Part shown: positions 30,196 through 45,000 of the stretch, in pieces | How positions within the stretch are numbered: position 1 is the first letter of the stretch | How the letters are laid out: each line of letters begins with the position of its first letter | Source: Portulaca oleracea | Taxonomy: Eukaryota; Streptophyta; Magnoliopsida; Caryophyllales; Portulacaceae | DNA length: 64,000 nt | Assembly: GCA_029582165.1 (NCBI GenBank) | Contig: CM055888.1 | Coordinates: 32,789,908 to 32,853,907, forward strand | Direction of reading: 5' to 3' | Program-made: the position numbers and the translations under genes | The notes under the pieces: generated by a model | What the model was told of the DNA's origin: nothing | Seen by the model: only the letters and a program-made list of their open reading frames with translations | Databases searched by the model: none

Positions 30196-31942
30196 TGTAT
30201 ATCTATTTTTCTTTATTTTCGTATTTTTCTTTCAATTTTTCTTTTTTTAATTTAGATTTCAATTCACCTAGGTTGCATGAGTTTGATCATATTGGATTTT
30301 CTTTTCTTTTCTTTCTTTTCATTTTAGTTTTTCTTTTCCTAGTTTTGCATCCACCACTATTAAAAAATCCAAAGAAAATCAGAAATAAGAAAAGACCAAA
30401 AAAATATAGGATTCGGATTAGCCTGTCCGAAACACCTTCGGTGATGATTTGTAAACCAATTAGACTGTTAGTTTATCTTGCTTTACCTAGAGAAGTTTGG
30501 TTGAGAACCTAAAAGTTCTTGAAATATGTTTCTTTAAATCTTCGGATTTTGAGTCAAGTTATGAATAGTGTGCTTAACTGCTTTGACTATCTTAGTATTT
30601 GTAAATATGCGTGCCCAAATCTTTGGGCTAGATTTAGTTGATTGAGTCATATCCCGTGAGTCCACATAACTTAAAAGTATGGATTGATCATTTTTATCAA
30701 TTCTTTTATTCCTTGAGAGACTCTACCATTAGTTGCACCTCTAAAACTTTTTTTGCATCTAATTTGAAATTGCATTTTTGCATTGCATATTGTGACAATA
30801 TGATTGAGGCATTCTTCTCTTTACTAATTAAACTACATAGCCAAATAGCCTCCCTAACGATATTATTACCATTCTTTAGCCCCGCCTAGCCTTTCATTAC
30901 CTTTCTTTTTGTGATGAAACCCTGACAATACAAGCCTTGGCCTTTACTAATTCCTACCCTTTGCCTTACTTGGATATGTGAGGGTTCATTATTCCGGGAT
31001 CGAAAATTTGTTTGGTGTTGCTGTGAATGGAATTGAGATATTGGGGTGTGAATTTTAATTTTGATTGAATTGGGATACATTACATATCCCAATTAATTAT
31101 GAGTCAACCAATTGGTTATGATGTTCTTTTGATATATTGAGGTCGAAGCAATATTTTTATATTTCTTCTCCCTTGATCACCCACCAAAAATAGAAGCAGA
31201 AAAATAGAAAAAAAAATTTAAAAAAAAAGAATTCAAGAGAAAAGGGGTGACTAGGGAAATTTAAAAAAAAAGCCTCTGACCCGGTTGTAAAAATTGATGA
31301 AGTATTTGATATTTATGAGGAGAAAAGTGAGTTCCTTGCATATATCAGGCAAGAAGGTGAGATTGAGAGCAGTTCTTTGTTAAAAATTAATCCAAGCATG
31401 GCTCTTTATCTCCTCATACCTAAATTTTACAAATCCTTTCCCTTAACCTAAGCCTCTTTACAACCCTAAAAGTCCTTTTGATTGTCACTTGTGTCTTTGC
31501 ATACTAGCAGTAGAGAGCGAGATTCTTACCAAGCCTATGGTAGGTTGTTTCTTTTGGTCTGAGTATGAGAAAAACCTACGTACATTCAAATTTGAGTGTT
31601 TGAGCGTTAAGTTTTTATCCTAAAGTGAGGTTTGCTCTTTTGAATGGCCTACGTCCATAACCAACCGCGCATATTTGCACTTATCTTAATACTGTTGGTG
31701 GTTTTTCGCATTTGAAATACTTGTTCTCTCCACTTTATTTCGAAAACTTCATTCTCTCTATTATACACTGATTTTGTTCTCTTCCAAACTAATCTCGGTG
31801 TCTGCTTGATGGATTGATGTGTCTGATTGGTTAGACTGAGGGGGTGTTCAATTTCTTTTTAACCTTATGTTAACCCCTATCAATCCTCTTTCTTTCAGTC
31901 CCTTTTTGTTGTTTGAGCCCTTTCTCGTGTTTTTCATTCTGA

Positions 31943-31981
31943 CTTGCTTGGGGACAAGCAAGAGCTAAGCATGGGGGGATT
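31943..31981 (+). other. 3' hairpin and polypurine tract
   Basis: CTTGCTTGGGGACAAGCAAG (31943-31962) forms a stem of CTTGCTT with AAGCAAG. It is followed by AGCTAAGCATGGGGGGATT directly before the next LTR. Similar hairpin and tract combinations precede the 3' LTR of Athila-group elements. Present before each later LTR in the array. Confidence 0.75.
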
Positions 31982-34900
31982 TGATAAGTGATTTTTATAT
32001 AGTATTTTTTAGGGCTCAAAACACATATATTTCATGCTTTTTTTACTCGAAATTCCATGTTTTTATACCAATTTCTATGATATTCTTCACTTGTTCGAAA
32101 ATTGGTATGTCTTGCAGGATTTGATGAAATTTCACCAAAAAGCATAAGAAATTAGAAGAAAAGTGGAAAAATTGAGAAGAGTTGAAGTGAGGAATAAAAG
32201 AGGAAGAAATTTGAAGGATTAATTCCAAGAAGAGTAAAAGAGGAAAAGAAAAGCACCGCCCAACTCTATACCTCGGCCCATTACACGCCAAGGAAGACCC
32301 CCCGCCAGCGTGAAATTACCCCCCACCAGTGCCTGTCACCCCCTACCAGGGCCTAAACACACCCTAGCAGCGTCTAGGGCAGGAAGTTTGGGCGGAAGGA
32401 AAATTTGAGACGCTGGTGGTGTTTTTTGGACGCTGCCAGCGTCTTGCGTTTCCGTATAAAAGAAATACACGCCGCACACATTAGGGCATCCGGAAATTAT
32501 TCTATTTTCTTCGACAAACGTTTAGTATAGGTTTTCTCTGTATTTTTCCTCACTTCGGGAAGTCGTTCTAGTAAACTAGGAACGAAAGAGGAGGAGAAGG
32601 AGATCGAATCGAGTGACACGAAGAGATTGAATTCGACGACTCGAACGTTCGGTTTAATTTCTATTTACTTTATGCTTCGTTATTCAGATTTTATTATTGT
32701 TTTCCTTGTTTTTATTATTATGAGCGCTTAGATTCTTTGTTTAGTGGATAAACTTGATGTTCTTCAATTAATTTATAGTGTGTAATTTCAGTTTTAGGTT
32801 TTAATATAGTCGTTTAATCTGCGTGTATTGTATGTCATGGTAATTTGGCAACAGAACGACAGTTTGAGCCTGTACTTAGTTTTACATTCTCGACAACAGA
32901 ACGACAGTTTGAGTATTGAATTGGATTGCGTAGATTGAATAGGTTTAGAAAATAGTTAGACATAATGATTCTTGCCTAGGGTCGTGTTATAATCGGTTCT
33001 TTATCTTTGATTCGATTAAATAGTTAGAAATAATGATAGTTTAATCACTGTAACTCATCTAAGATGGAAAGATCGAAGTAATAAGGCTTAGAAAGATTAT
33101 AGACCCTGACACTACTAAAATTACCTAGAACTAGAATCACCGCTTAATTGATTAAGTTACTAGAGTGGACTCCCCTGAACACTTTTAATACTTGGTTAAA
33201 TCCTTTAATTTCCTGCTTCCTTATTTAATTATCTGAACCGTTACCACAACCTTTTGATTGACCTAGCATCCTTTGTAGTGAACTAGTTTAGTGCGTAGTT
33301 GAACACAAGTCCCTGAGAGGCATCATTATTGAGGGCAAAGGTAGAAAGACTGAATGAGTCAAATAAATTGCTAGAAAGGTGTGACTTGTTGCAGAACATT
33401 GACCATAGTTCTAAACCTTCCAATAAGGTAATATGTGATGATAACAAGTCCGCCGACCTTTTTGAAGTCAGTTTTTATGATCCTTCTTATCCTAGTTTAC
33501 CTGAAAACACTATTGATGGTTTTTCTGATATGCATAATAATTCATTACCTTTCTCTCAATCGACAGGGTCTGAGGTGAGTTAAATTTCTGGGTTAGATAC
33601 TAGGTTTGAGGATGATTTTCATCATGAGTCAGTTGAAATTATTAATTATGAGGAACCAAGCGAGAAGGTTGATAACGAATTAAATTTTTCAAACAAGGAC
33701 CCTGATAATATTGTACTCCCTGATTCCAGTAAATTATTTCATGCTTCTATTCCTTTTTCACTACCTTCAGTTTCACTAGAAATTAATAAGGAACCCATAT
33801 CTGATGAAAAGACCTTTGACGTTCAAGTTAATATTTTTGATGAGGTTAATTCTTGTGAAACTAACAATATTATTGATGAGTTATCCCTAGGTACTTTTAG
33901 AGGTTGTGACCCCTCCATTGACACATATTGGATATACCTAGAGGATGTTCGTAGAAAATTCTTGTGGACCACATATTATGAATCTTTTGATTTTTCTAGC
34001 AAATTTGATTTATTACTGAGAACTTTACTAATGTTTTATTTTATAAGTTTTCAATTGATCTCTAACCTGCTAGCTTGCAAACAGCATGAAGAAGAGTTAG
34101 ACAAGCTTCTAAGGGCTTTGACGTCGTCCGGAACATAGACCCGGATCTTGACCTTCTTACTGAGTTTATTTTAATTATTTTTAGAACTCTTAATTTCTCT
34201 TTAGTTTTCTTAGTGTTCGATTTTAATTTGACTATTTGGTTATTTAAATTTTAAGAACCCTAATTTTGCTAGTATTGTCGGTTGACTATAGGTGAAAAAA
34301 GAGATTAAAGAGAAAAGCGGCAGACGAAAAAAAAATGCAAGCGACATTGCCAGGTTCAAAAATGCTGGCCGCGCTTCCTAAAGCGCTGGCAGCGTCTCAT
34401 ACAAAGAGACCGAAAAATTGCAGAAATCAAAACACTGGCCGCGCTTAAAAACGCTCCCAGCGTTTCCTATTCTCACAGCTTTATTTCCCGATTTCCTCTC
34501 TTCGAAATAAAATTTTGAAATTCCTAAAATTTTCAACTTTCTTCTTTCTTTTAATCCTTTTATTTCTTTTACTTCCTGCACCCTTTATTAACTATCTTTC
34601 TCCTGCACTTCAACCTAAATAATTTCTCAATCTGAAAATTTTCAAATTTCTTTTACCTGCATTCTCTACTCCTACCTGTGTTCAAGCAACTTTAAGGTAC
34701 GATTCTTTATTGATCCTTCAACTTCATTACCTGCTAGTATTTGTGGTCTTTTGTTTTTTTTTTTTTTGCATATTTTATACTTGAATATTTTTCCCATTTC
34801 ACCATGTTCATGCTCATAGTTTGGTGCGCACCTTGCTTGAGTAGTTTTTGATACTAGTTCGTATATTTAGGTTGTTTAATTTGAAAAGTTGGTAACTTTG

Positions 34901-37037
34901 TCGTTTTCACACATGATTTAGAATTGGATTTGTTGAGTATCTATTTTGGAACATGTGAAGTTCGTTAAACTCAGTTCTTGAGTAGTTAAGGTTGAAATCT
35001 TGAATCTTGAATGTTAGTTAATTTAATATACAAGCATGGGTGGAGTCCTAATGACTTTAAGTTATTATAGGTTTGTTATGAATTAGTTTTACATTGTTAA
35101 CATCCTTTCCCTTTTTACCTGTGTCCTTTGCATTGAGGACAATGCTATGTTTAAGCATGGGATGGTGTTTATCTATTTTTCTTTATTTTCGTATTTTTCT
35201 TTCAATTTTTCTTTACTTAATTTAGCTTTCAATTTTCAATTTTTTATTTTTTTGAGAGTTTTATTTGTTTTCTTTTTCTTTTCTTTTCCTTTTATAGTGT
35301 TTTGTTTGAATTTTTCTTTCTAGTTTTCAGATTAGGTAAACCTGCATTCACCTAGGTTGCATGAGTTAGATCATATTAGATTTTCTTTTCTTTTCTTTCT
35401 TTTCATTTTAGTTTTTCTTTTCCTAGTTTTGCATCCACCACTATTAAACAATCCAAAAAAAATAAGATATAAGAAAAGACCAAAAAAATATAGGATTCGG
35501 ATTAGCCTGTCCGAAACACCTACGGTGATGATTTGTAAACCAATTAGACTTTTAGTTTATCTTGCTTTACCTAGAGAAGTTTGGTTGAGAACCTAAAAGT
35601 TCTTGAAATATGTTTCTTTAAATCTTCTGATTTTGAGTCAAGTTATGAATAGTGTGCTTAACTGCTTTGACTATCTTAGTATTTGTAAATATGCGTGCCG
35701 CAAATGTTTGGGCTAGGTTTAGTTGATTGAGCCATATCCCGTGAGTCCACATAACCTAAAAGTATGGATTGATCATTTTTATCAATTCTTTTATTCCTTG
35801 AGAGACTCTACCATTAGTTGCACCTCTAAAACTTGTTTTGCATCTTGTTTGAAATTTCATTTTTGCATTGCATATTGTGACAATATGATTGAGGCATTCT
35901 TCTCTTTATTAATTAAACTACATAGCCAAATAGCCTCCCTAACGATATTATTACCATTCTTTAGCCCCGCCTAGCCTTTCATTACCTTTCTTTTTGTGAT
36001 GAAACCCTGACAATACAAGCATTGGCCTTTACTAATTCCTACCCTTTGCCTTACTTGGATATGTGAGGGTTCATTATTCCGGGATCGAAAATTGGTTTGG
36101 TGTTGCTGTGAATGGAATTGAGATATTGGGGTGTGAATTTTAATTTTGATTGAATTGGGACACATTACGTATCCCAATTAATTATGAGTCAACCAATTGG
36201 TTATGATGTTCTTTTGATATATTGAGGTCGAAGCAATATTTTTATATTTCTTCTCCCTTGATCACCCTCCAAAAATAGAGGCAGAAAAATAGAACAAAAA
36301 AAATTAAAAAAAAAGAATTCAAGAGAAAAGGTTGACTAGGGAAATTCAATTGGAATTTGTGAAAGCCTCTGACCCGGTTGTAAAGTTGATGAAGTATTTG
36401 ATATTTATGAGGAGAAAAGTGAGTTCCTTGCATATATCAGGCAAGAAGGTGAGATTGAGAGCAGTTCTTTGTTAAAAATTAATCCAAGCATGGCTCTTTA
36501 TCTCCTCATACCTAAATTTTACAACTCCTTTCCCTTAACCTAAGCCTCTTTACAACCCTAAAAGTCCTTTTGATTGTCACTTATGTCTTTGCATACTAGC
36601 AGTAGAGAGCGAGATTCTTACCAAGCCTATGGTAGGTTGTTTCTTTTGGTCTGAGTATGAGAAAAACCTACGTACATTCAAATTTGAGTGTTTGAGCGTT
36701 AAGTTTTTATCCTAAACAAACCGCGCATATTTGCACTTATCTTAAGACTGTTGGTGGTTTTTCGCTTTTGAAATACTTGTTCTCTCCACTTTATTTCGAA
36801 AACTTCATTCTCTCTATTATACACTGATTTTGTTCTCTTCCAAACTAATCTTGGTGTCTGCTTGATGGATTGATATGTCTGATTGGTTAGCCTGAGGGGG
36901 TGTTCAATTTCTTTTTAACCTTATGTTAACCCCTATCAATCCTCTTTCTTTCAGTCCCTTTTTGTTGTTTGAGCCCTTTCTCCTGTTTTTCATTCTGACT
37001 TGCTTGGGGACAAGCAAGAGCTAAGCATGGGGGGATT
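31982..37037 (+). mobile_element. Array unit 2
   Basis: The first unit with the shared deletion: the LTR is fused at about 33318 to the gag-like gene by a short GGCAT filler. Its LTR still shares CTTCGGGAAGTCGTT and GGAACGAAAG with unit 1, where units 3-8 have CTTCGAGGAGTCGTT and GGATAGAAAG, so it is intermediate. Its 3' half is of type A (GTGCCGCAAATG at 35696). Confidence 0.9.
33323..34174 (+). pseudogene. Truncated gag-like gene, unit 2
   Basis: Lacks the gag-like N-terminus. Open from the deletion junction apart from the TAA shared by units 2-8 (GAGGTGAGTTAA, 33583) and a private AAG-to-TAG change near 34136. The hydrophobic stretch and EFDKLL-type end are retained, as HEEELDKLL here. 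Confidence 0.7.
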
Positions 37038-40000
37038 TGATAAGTGATTTTTATATAGTATTTTTTAGGGCTGAAAACACATATATTTCATGCTTTTTAT
37101 ACTCGAAAATCCATGTTTTTATACCAATTTCTATGATATTCTTCACTTGTTCGAAAATTGGTAGGTCTTGCAGGATTTGATGAAATTTCACCAAAAAGCA
37201 TAAGAAATTAGAAGAAAAGTGGAAAAATTGAGAAGAGTTGAAGTGAGGAATAAAGAGGAAGAAATTTGAAGGATTAATTCCTAGAAGAGTAAAAGAGGAA
37301 AAGAAAAGCACGGCCCAACTCTATACCTCGGCCCATTACACGCCAAGGAAGACCCCCCGCCAGCGTGAAATTACCCCCCACCAGTGCCTGTCACCCCCTA
37401 CCAGGGCCTAAATACACCCTAGCAGCGTCTAGGGCAGGAAGTTTGGGCGGAAGGAAAATTTGAGACGCTGGTGGTGCTTTTTGGACACTGCCAGCGTCTT
37501 GCGTTTCCGTATAAAAGAAATACACGCCGCACACATTAGGGCATCCGGAAATTATTCTATTTTCTTCGACAAACGTTTAGTATAGGTTTTCTCTGTATTT
37601 TTCCTCCCTTCGAGGAGTCGTTCTAGTAGATTAGGATAGAAAGAGGAGGAGAAGGAGATCGAATCGAGAGACACGAAGAAATTGAATTCGACGACTCGAA
37701 CGTTCGGTTTAATTTCTATTTACTTTATGCTTCGTTATTCAGATTTTATTATTGTTTTCCTTGTTTTTATTATTATGAGCGCTTAGATTCTTTGTTTAGT
37801 GGATAAACTCGATGTTCTTCAATTAATTTATAGTGTGTAATTTCAGTTTTAGGTTTTAATACAGTCGTTTAATCTGCGTGTATTGTATGTCATGGTAATT
37901 TGGCAACAGAACGACAGTTTGAGCCTGTACTTAGTTTTACATTCTCGACAACAGAACGACAGTTTGAGTTCTGAATTGGATTGCGTAGATTGAATATGTT
38001 TAGAAAATAGTTAGACATAATGATTCTTGCCTAGGGTCGTGTTATAATCGGTTCTTTATCTTTGATTCAATTAAATAGTAAGAAATAATGATAGTTTAAT
38101 CACTATAACTCACCTAGGATGGAAAGATCGAAGTGATAAGGCTTAGAAAGATTATAGACCCTGACACTACTAAAATTACCTAGAACTAGAATCACCGCTT
38201 AATTGATTAAGTTACTAGAGTGGACTCCCCTGAACACTTTTAATACTTGGTTAAATCCTTTAATTTCCTGCTTCCTTATTTAATTATCTGAACCGTTACC
38301 ACAACCTTTTGATTGACCTAGCATCCTTTGTAGTGAACTAGTTTAGTGCATAGTTGAACACAAGTCCCTGAGAGGCATCGTTATTGAGGGCAAAGGTAGA
38401 AAGACTGAATGAGTCAAATAAATTGCTAGAAAGGTGTGACTTGTTGCAGAACATTGACCATAGTTCTAAACCTTCCAATAAGGTAATATGTGATGATAAC
38501 AAGTCCGCCGTCCTTTTAGAAGTCAGTTTTGATGATCCTTCTTATCCTAGTTTACCTGAAAACACTATTGATGGTGTTTCTGATTTACATAATAATTCCT
38601 TACCTTTTTCTCAATCGACAGGGTCTGAGGTGAGTTAAATTTCTGGGTTAGATACTAGGTTTGAGGATGATTTTCATCATGAGTCAGTTGAAATTATTAA
38701 TTATGAGGAACCAAGCGAGAAGGTTGATAACGAATTAAATTTTTCGAACAAGGACCCTGATAATATTGTACTCCCTGATTCCAGTAAATTATTTCATGCT
38801 TCTATTCCTTTTTCACTACCTTCAGTTTCACTAGAAATTAATAAGGAACCCATATCTGATGAAAAGACCTTTGACGTTCAAGTTAATATTTTTGATGAGG
38901 TTAATTCTTGTGAAACTAACAATATTATTGATGAGTTATCCCTAGGTACTTTTAGAGGTTGTGACCCCTCCACTGACCCTTATTTGATATACCTAGAGGA
39001 TGTTCGTAGAAAATTCTTGTGGACCACATATTATGAATCTTTTGATTTTTCTAGCAAATTTGATTTATTACTGAGAACTTTACTAATGTTTTATTTTATA
39101 AGTTTTCAGTTGATCTCTAACCTGCTAGCTTGCAAACAGCATGAAGAAGAGTTTGACAAGCTTCTAAGGGCTTTGACGTCGTCTGGAACTAAGACCCGGA
39201 TCTTGACCTTCTTACTGAGTTTATTTTAATTAATTTTAGAACTCTTAATTTCTCTTTAATTTTCTTAGTGTTCGATTTTAATTTGACTATCTGGTTATTT
39301 AAATTTTAAGAACCCTAATTTTGCTAGTATTGTCGGTTGACTATACGTAAAAAAAGAGATTAAAGAGAAAAGCGGCAGACGAAAAAAAAAATGCAAGCGA
39401 CATTGCCAGGTTCAAAAACGCTGGCCGCGCTTCCTAAAGCGCTGGAAGCGTCTCATACAGAGAGACCGAAAAATTACAGAAATCAAAACACTGGCCGCGC
39501 TTAAAAACGCTCCCAGCGTTTCCTATTCTCACAGCTTTATTTCTCGATTTCCTCTCTTCGAAATAAAATTTTGAAATTCCTAAATTTTCAACTTTCTTCT
39601 TTCTTTTAATCCTTTTATTTCTTTTACTTCCTCCACCCTTTATTATCTTTATCCTGCACTTCAACCTAAATAATTTCTCAATCTGAAAATTTCCAAATTT
39701 CTTTTACCTGCAATCTCTACTCCTACTTGTGTTCAAGCAACTTTAAGGTACGATTCTTTATTGATCCTTCAACTTCATTACCTGCTAGTATTTGTGGTCT
39801 TTTATTTTTTTTTTTTTGCATATTTTATACTTGAATATGTTTCCTATTTCACCATGTTCATGCTCATAGTTTGGTGCGCACCTTGCTTGAGTAGTTTTTG
39901 ATACTAGTTAGTATATTTAGGATGTTTAATTTGAAAAGTTGGTAACTTTGTCGTTTTCACACATGATTTAGAGTTGGATTTGTTGAGTATCTATTTTGGA

Positions 40001-42066
40001 ACATGTGAAGTTCGTTAAACTCAGTTCTTGAGTAGTTAAGGTTGAAATCTTGAATCTTGAATGTTAGTTAATTTAATATACAAGCATGGGTGGAGTCCTA
40101 ATGACTTTAAGTTGTTATAGGTTTGTTATGAATTAGTTTTACATTGTTAACAACCTTTCCCCTTTTACCTGTGTCCTTTGCATTGAGGACAATGCTATGT
40201 TTAAGCATGGGATGGTGTATATCTATTTTTCTTTATTTTCGTATATTTCTTTCAATTTTTCTTTTCTTAATTTAGTTTTCAATTTTTATTTTTTATTTTT
40301 TTAAGAGTTTTATTTGTTTTCTTTTTCTTTTATTTTCCTTTTATAGTGTTTCGTTTGAATATTTCTTTCTACTTTTCAGATTAGGTAAACCTGCATTCAC
40401 CTAGATTGCATGAGTTAGATCATATTAGATTTTCTTTTCTTTTCTTTATTTTCTTTTTAGTTTTTCTTTTCCTAGTTTTGCATCCACCACTATTAAAAAA
40501 TCCAAAAAAATCAGAAATAAGAAAAGACCAAAAAAATATAGGATTCGGATTAGCGTGTCCGAAACACCTTCGGTGATGATTTGTAAACCAATTAGACTTT
40601 TAATTTATCTTGCTTTACCTAGAGAAGTTTGGTTGAGAACCTAAAAGTTCTTGAAATATGTTTCTTTAATTCTTCTGATTTTGAGTCAAGTTATGAATAG
40701 TGTGCTTAACTGCTTTGACTATCTTAGTATTTGTAAATATGCGTGCCCAAATATTTGGGCTAGGTTTAGTTGATTGAGCCATATCCCGTGAGTCCATATA
40801 ACCTAAAAGTATGGATTGATCATTTTTATTAATTCTTTTATTCCTTAAGAGACTCCACCATTAGTTGCACCTCTAAAACTTGTTTTGCATCTTGTTTGAA
40901 ATTGCATTTTTGCATTGCATATTGTGACAATATAATTGATGCATTCTTCTCTTTATTAATTAAACTACATAGCCAAATAGCCTCCCTAACGATATTATTA
41001 CCATTCTTTAGGCCCGCCTTGCCTTTCATTACCTTTCTTTTTGTGATGAAACCATGACAATACAAGCCTTGGCCTTTACTAATTCCTACCCTTTGCCTTA
41101 CTTGGATATGTGAGGGTTCATTATTCCGGGATCGAAAATTGGTTTGGTGTTGCTGTGAATGGAATTGAGATATTGGGGTGTGAATTTTAATTTTGATTGA
41201 ATTGGGACACATTACATATCCCAATTAATTATGAGTCAACCAATTGGTTATGATGTTCTTTTGATATATTAATGTCGAAGCTATATTTTTATATTTCTTC
41301 TCCCTTGAACACCCACCAAAAATAGAAGCAGAAAAATAGAACAAAAAAAAATAAAAAAAAAGAATTCAAGAGAAAAGGGATGACTAGGGAAATTCAATTG
41401 GAATTTGTGAAAGCCTCTGACCCGGTTGTAAAATTGATGAAGTATTTGATATTTATGAGGAGAAAAGTGAGTTCCTTGCATATATCAGGCAAGAAGGTGA
41501 GATTGAGAGCAGTTCTTTGTTAAAAATTAATCCAAGCATGGCTCTTTATCTCCTCATACCTAAATTTTACAACTCCTTTCCCTTAACCTAAGCCTCTTTA
41601 CAACCTTAAAAGTCCTTTTGATTGTCACTTATGTCTTTGCATACTAGCAGTAGAGAGCGAGATTCTTACCAAGCCTATGGTAGGTTGTTTCTTTTGGTCT
41701 GAGTATGAGAAAAACCTACGTACATTCAAATTTGAGTGTTTGAGCGTTAAGTTTTTATCCTAAACAAACCGCATATTTGCACTTATCTTAAGGCTGTTGG
41801 TGGTTTTGAAATACTTGTTCTCTCCACTTTATTTGAAAACTTCATTCTCTCTATTATACACGATTTTGTTCTCTTCCAAACTAATCTTGGTGTGCCTTGA
41901 TGGATTGATATGTCGATTGGTTAGCTTTGAGGGTGTTCAATTTCTTTTAACCTTATGTTAACCCTATCAATCCTCTTTCTTTGATCCCTTTTGTTGTTTG
42001 AGCCCTTTCTCCTGTTTTTCATTCTGACTTGCTTGGGGACAAGCAAGAGCTAAGCATGGGGGGATT
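37038..42066 (+). mobile_element. Array unit 3
   Basis: 3' half of type B (GTGCCCAAATATTTGGGC near 40743). A run of tiny deletions lies at 41770-41990, mostly at CTG or CAG words, compared with neighbouring units. Confidence 0.9.
38378..39229 (+). pseudogene. Truncated gag-like gene, unit 3
   Basis: A single open frame from the deletion junction to the natural stop, interrupted only by the shared TAA at 38636. A private Trp-to-Leu change (TATTTGATATAC) lies near 38982. It is the least damaged of the deleted copies. Confidence 0.7.
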
Positions 42067-45000
42067 TGATAAGTGATTTTTATATAGTATTTTTTAGGGC
42101 TGAAAACACATATATTTCATGCTTTTTATACTCGAAAATCCATGTTTTTATACCAATTTCTATGATATTCTTCACTTGTTCGAAAATTGGTAGGTCTTGC
42201 AGGATTTGATGAAATTTCACCAAAAAGCATAAGAAATTAGAAGAAAAGTGGAAAAATTGAGAAGAGTTGAAGTGAGGAATAAAGAGGAAGAAATTTGAAG
42301 GATTAATTCCTAGAAGAGTAAAAGAGGAAAAGAAAAGCACGGCCCAACTCTATACCTCGGCCCATTACACGCCAAGGAAGACCCCCCGCCAGCGTGAAAT
42401 TACCCCCCACCAGTGCCTGTCACCCCCTACCAGGGCCTAAACACACCCTAGCAGCGTCTAGGGCAGGAAGTTTGGGCGGAAGGAAAATTTGAGGCATGGT
42501 GGTGCTTTTTGGACACCGCCAGTCTTGCGTTTCCGTATAAAAGAAATACACGCCGCACACATTAGGGCATCCGGAAATTATTCTATTTTCTTCGACAAAC
42601 GTTTAGTATAGGTTTTCTCTGTATTTTTCCTCCCTTCGAGGAGTCGTTCTAGTAGATTAGGATAGAAAGAGGAGGAGAAGGAGATCGAATCGAGAGACAC
42701 GAAGAAATTGAATTCGACGACTCGAACGTTCGGTTTAATTTCTATTTACTTTATGCTTCGTTATTCAGATTTTATTATTGTTTTCCTTGTTTTTATTATT
42801 ATGAGCGCTTAGATTCTTTGTTTAGTGGATAAACTCGATGTTCTTCAATTAATTTATAGTGTGTAATTTCAGTTTTAGGTTTTAATACAGTCGTTTAATC
42901 TGCGTGTATTGTATGTCATGGTAATTTGGCATGAGCAGCGGTTTGAGCACATTAGTTTTACATTCTCCACAACAGAACGACAGTTTGAGTTCTGAATTGG
43001 ATTGCGTAGATTGAATATGTTTAGAAAATAGTTAGACATAATGATTCTTGCCTAGGGTCGTGTTATAATCGGTTCTTTATCTTTGATTCAATTAAATAGT
43101 AAGAAATAATGATAGTTTAATCACTATAACTCACCTAGGATGGAAAGATCGAAGTGATAAGGCTTAGAAAGATTATAGACCCTGACACTACTAAAATTAC
43201 CTAGAACTAGAATCACCGCTTAATTGATTAAGTTACTAGAGTGGACTCCCCTGAACACTTTTAATACTTGGTTAAATCCTTTAATTTCCTGCTTCCTTAT
43301 TTAATTATCTGAACCGTTACCACAACCTTTTGATTGACCTAGCATCCTTTGTAGTGAACTAGTTTAGTGCATAGTTGAACACAAGTCCCTGAGAGGCATC
43401 GTTATTGAGGGCAAAGGTAGAAAGACTGAATGAGTCAAATAAATTGCTAGAAAGGTGTGACTTGTTGCGAACATTGACCATAGTTCTAAACCTTCCAATA
43501 AGGTAATATGTGATGATAACAAGTCCGCTGTCCTTTTAGAAGTCAGTTTTGATGATCCTTCTTATCCTAGTTTACCTGAAAACACTATTGATGGTGTTTC
43601 TGATTTACATAATAATTCCTTACCTTTTTCTCAATCGACAGGGTCTGAGGTGAGTTAAATTTCTGGGTTAGATACTAGGTTTGAGGATGATTTTCATCAT
43701 GAGTCAGTTGAAATTATTAATTATGAGGAACCAAGCGAGAAGGTTGATAACGAATTAAATTTTTCGAACAAGGACCCTGATAATATTGTACTCCCTGATT
43801 CCAGTAAATTATTTCATGCTTCTATTCCTTTTTCACTACCTTCAGTTTCACTAGAAATTAATAAGGAACCCATATCTGATGAAAAGACCTTTGACGTTCA
43901 AGTTAATATTTTTGATGAGGTTAATTCTTGTGAAACTAACAATATTATTGATGAGTTATCCCTAGGTACTTTTAGAGGTTGTGACCCTTATTGGATATAC
44001 CTAGAGGATGTTCGTAGAAAATTCTTGTGGACCACATATTATGAATCTTTTGATTTTTCTAGCAAATTTGATTTATTACGGAGAACTTTACTAATGTTTT
44101 ATTTTATAAGTTTTGATTGATCTCTAACTGCTAGCTTGCAAACAAGCATGAAGAAGAGTTTGACAAGCTTCTAAGGGCTTTGGCGTCTGGAACTAAGACC
44201 GGATCTTGACCTTCTTGAGTTTATTTTAATTAATTTTAGAACTCTTAATTTCTCTTTAATTTTCTTAGTGTTCGATTTTAATTTGACTATGGTTATTTAA
44301 ATTTTAAGAACCCTAATTTTGCTAGTATTGTCGGTTGACTATACGTAAAAAAGAGATTAAAGAGAAAAGCGTGACGAAAAAAAATGCAAGCGACATTGCC
44401 AGGTTCAAAAACGCTGGCCGCGCTTCCTAAAGCGCTGGAAGCGTCTCATACAGAGAGACCGAAAAATTACAGAAATCAAAACACTGGCCGCGCTTAAAAC
44501 GCGCTCCATTTTTTTATTCTCACAGCTTTATTTCTCGATTTCCTCTCTTCGAAATAAAATTTTGAAATTCCTAAATTTTCAACTTTCTTCTTTCTTTTAA
44601 TCCTTTTATTTCTTTTACTTCCTCCACCCTTTATTATCTTTATCCTGCACTTCAACCTAAATAATTTCTCAATCTGAAAATTTCCAAATTTCTTTTACCT
44701 GCAATCTCTACTCCTACTTGTGTTCAAGCAACTTTAAGGTACGATTCTTTATTGATCCTTCAACTTCATTACCTGCTAGTATTTGTGGTCTTTTATTTTT
44801 TTTTTTTTGCATATTTTATACTTGAATATGTTTCCTATTTCACCATGTTCATGCTCATAGTTTGGTGCGCACCTTGCTTGAGTAGTTTTTGATACTAGTT
44901 AGTATATTTAGGTTGTTTAATTTGAAAAGTTGGTAACTTTGTCGTTTTCACACATGATTTAGAGTTGGATTTGTTGAGTATCTATTTTGGAACATGTGAA

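Larger units (their letters stand above)
26429..31981 (+). mobile_element. Array unit 1, founder-like
   Basis: The only unit with a full LTR, primer-binding site and gag start. Against the others it lacks about 115 bp of T-rich DNA near 30255 and retains about 40 bp near 31625 that all others have lost. It lies directly against the Tat B RNase H remnant, marking the left edge of the original insertion. Confidence 0.9.

Noticed and set aside
30177..30512. Open frame rich in Phe and Leu in each array unit, like a membrane protein
   Set aside because: It follows poly(T/C) DNA, differs in length between units through indels in T runs, and begins at the internal purine tract; low-complexity artefact more likely.
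41281..41481. Minus-strand open frames in the 3' part of every array unit
   Set aside because: Conserved only because the DNA units are nearly identical; no domain, and they lie antisense to an untranslated 3' region.
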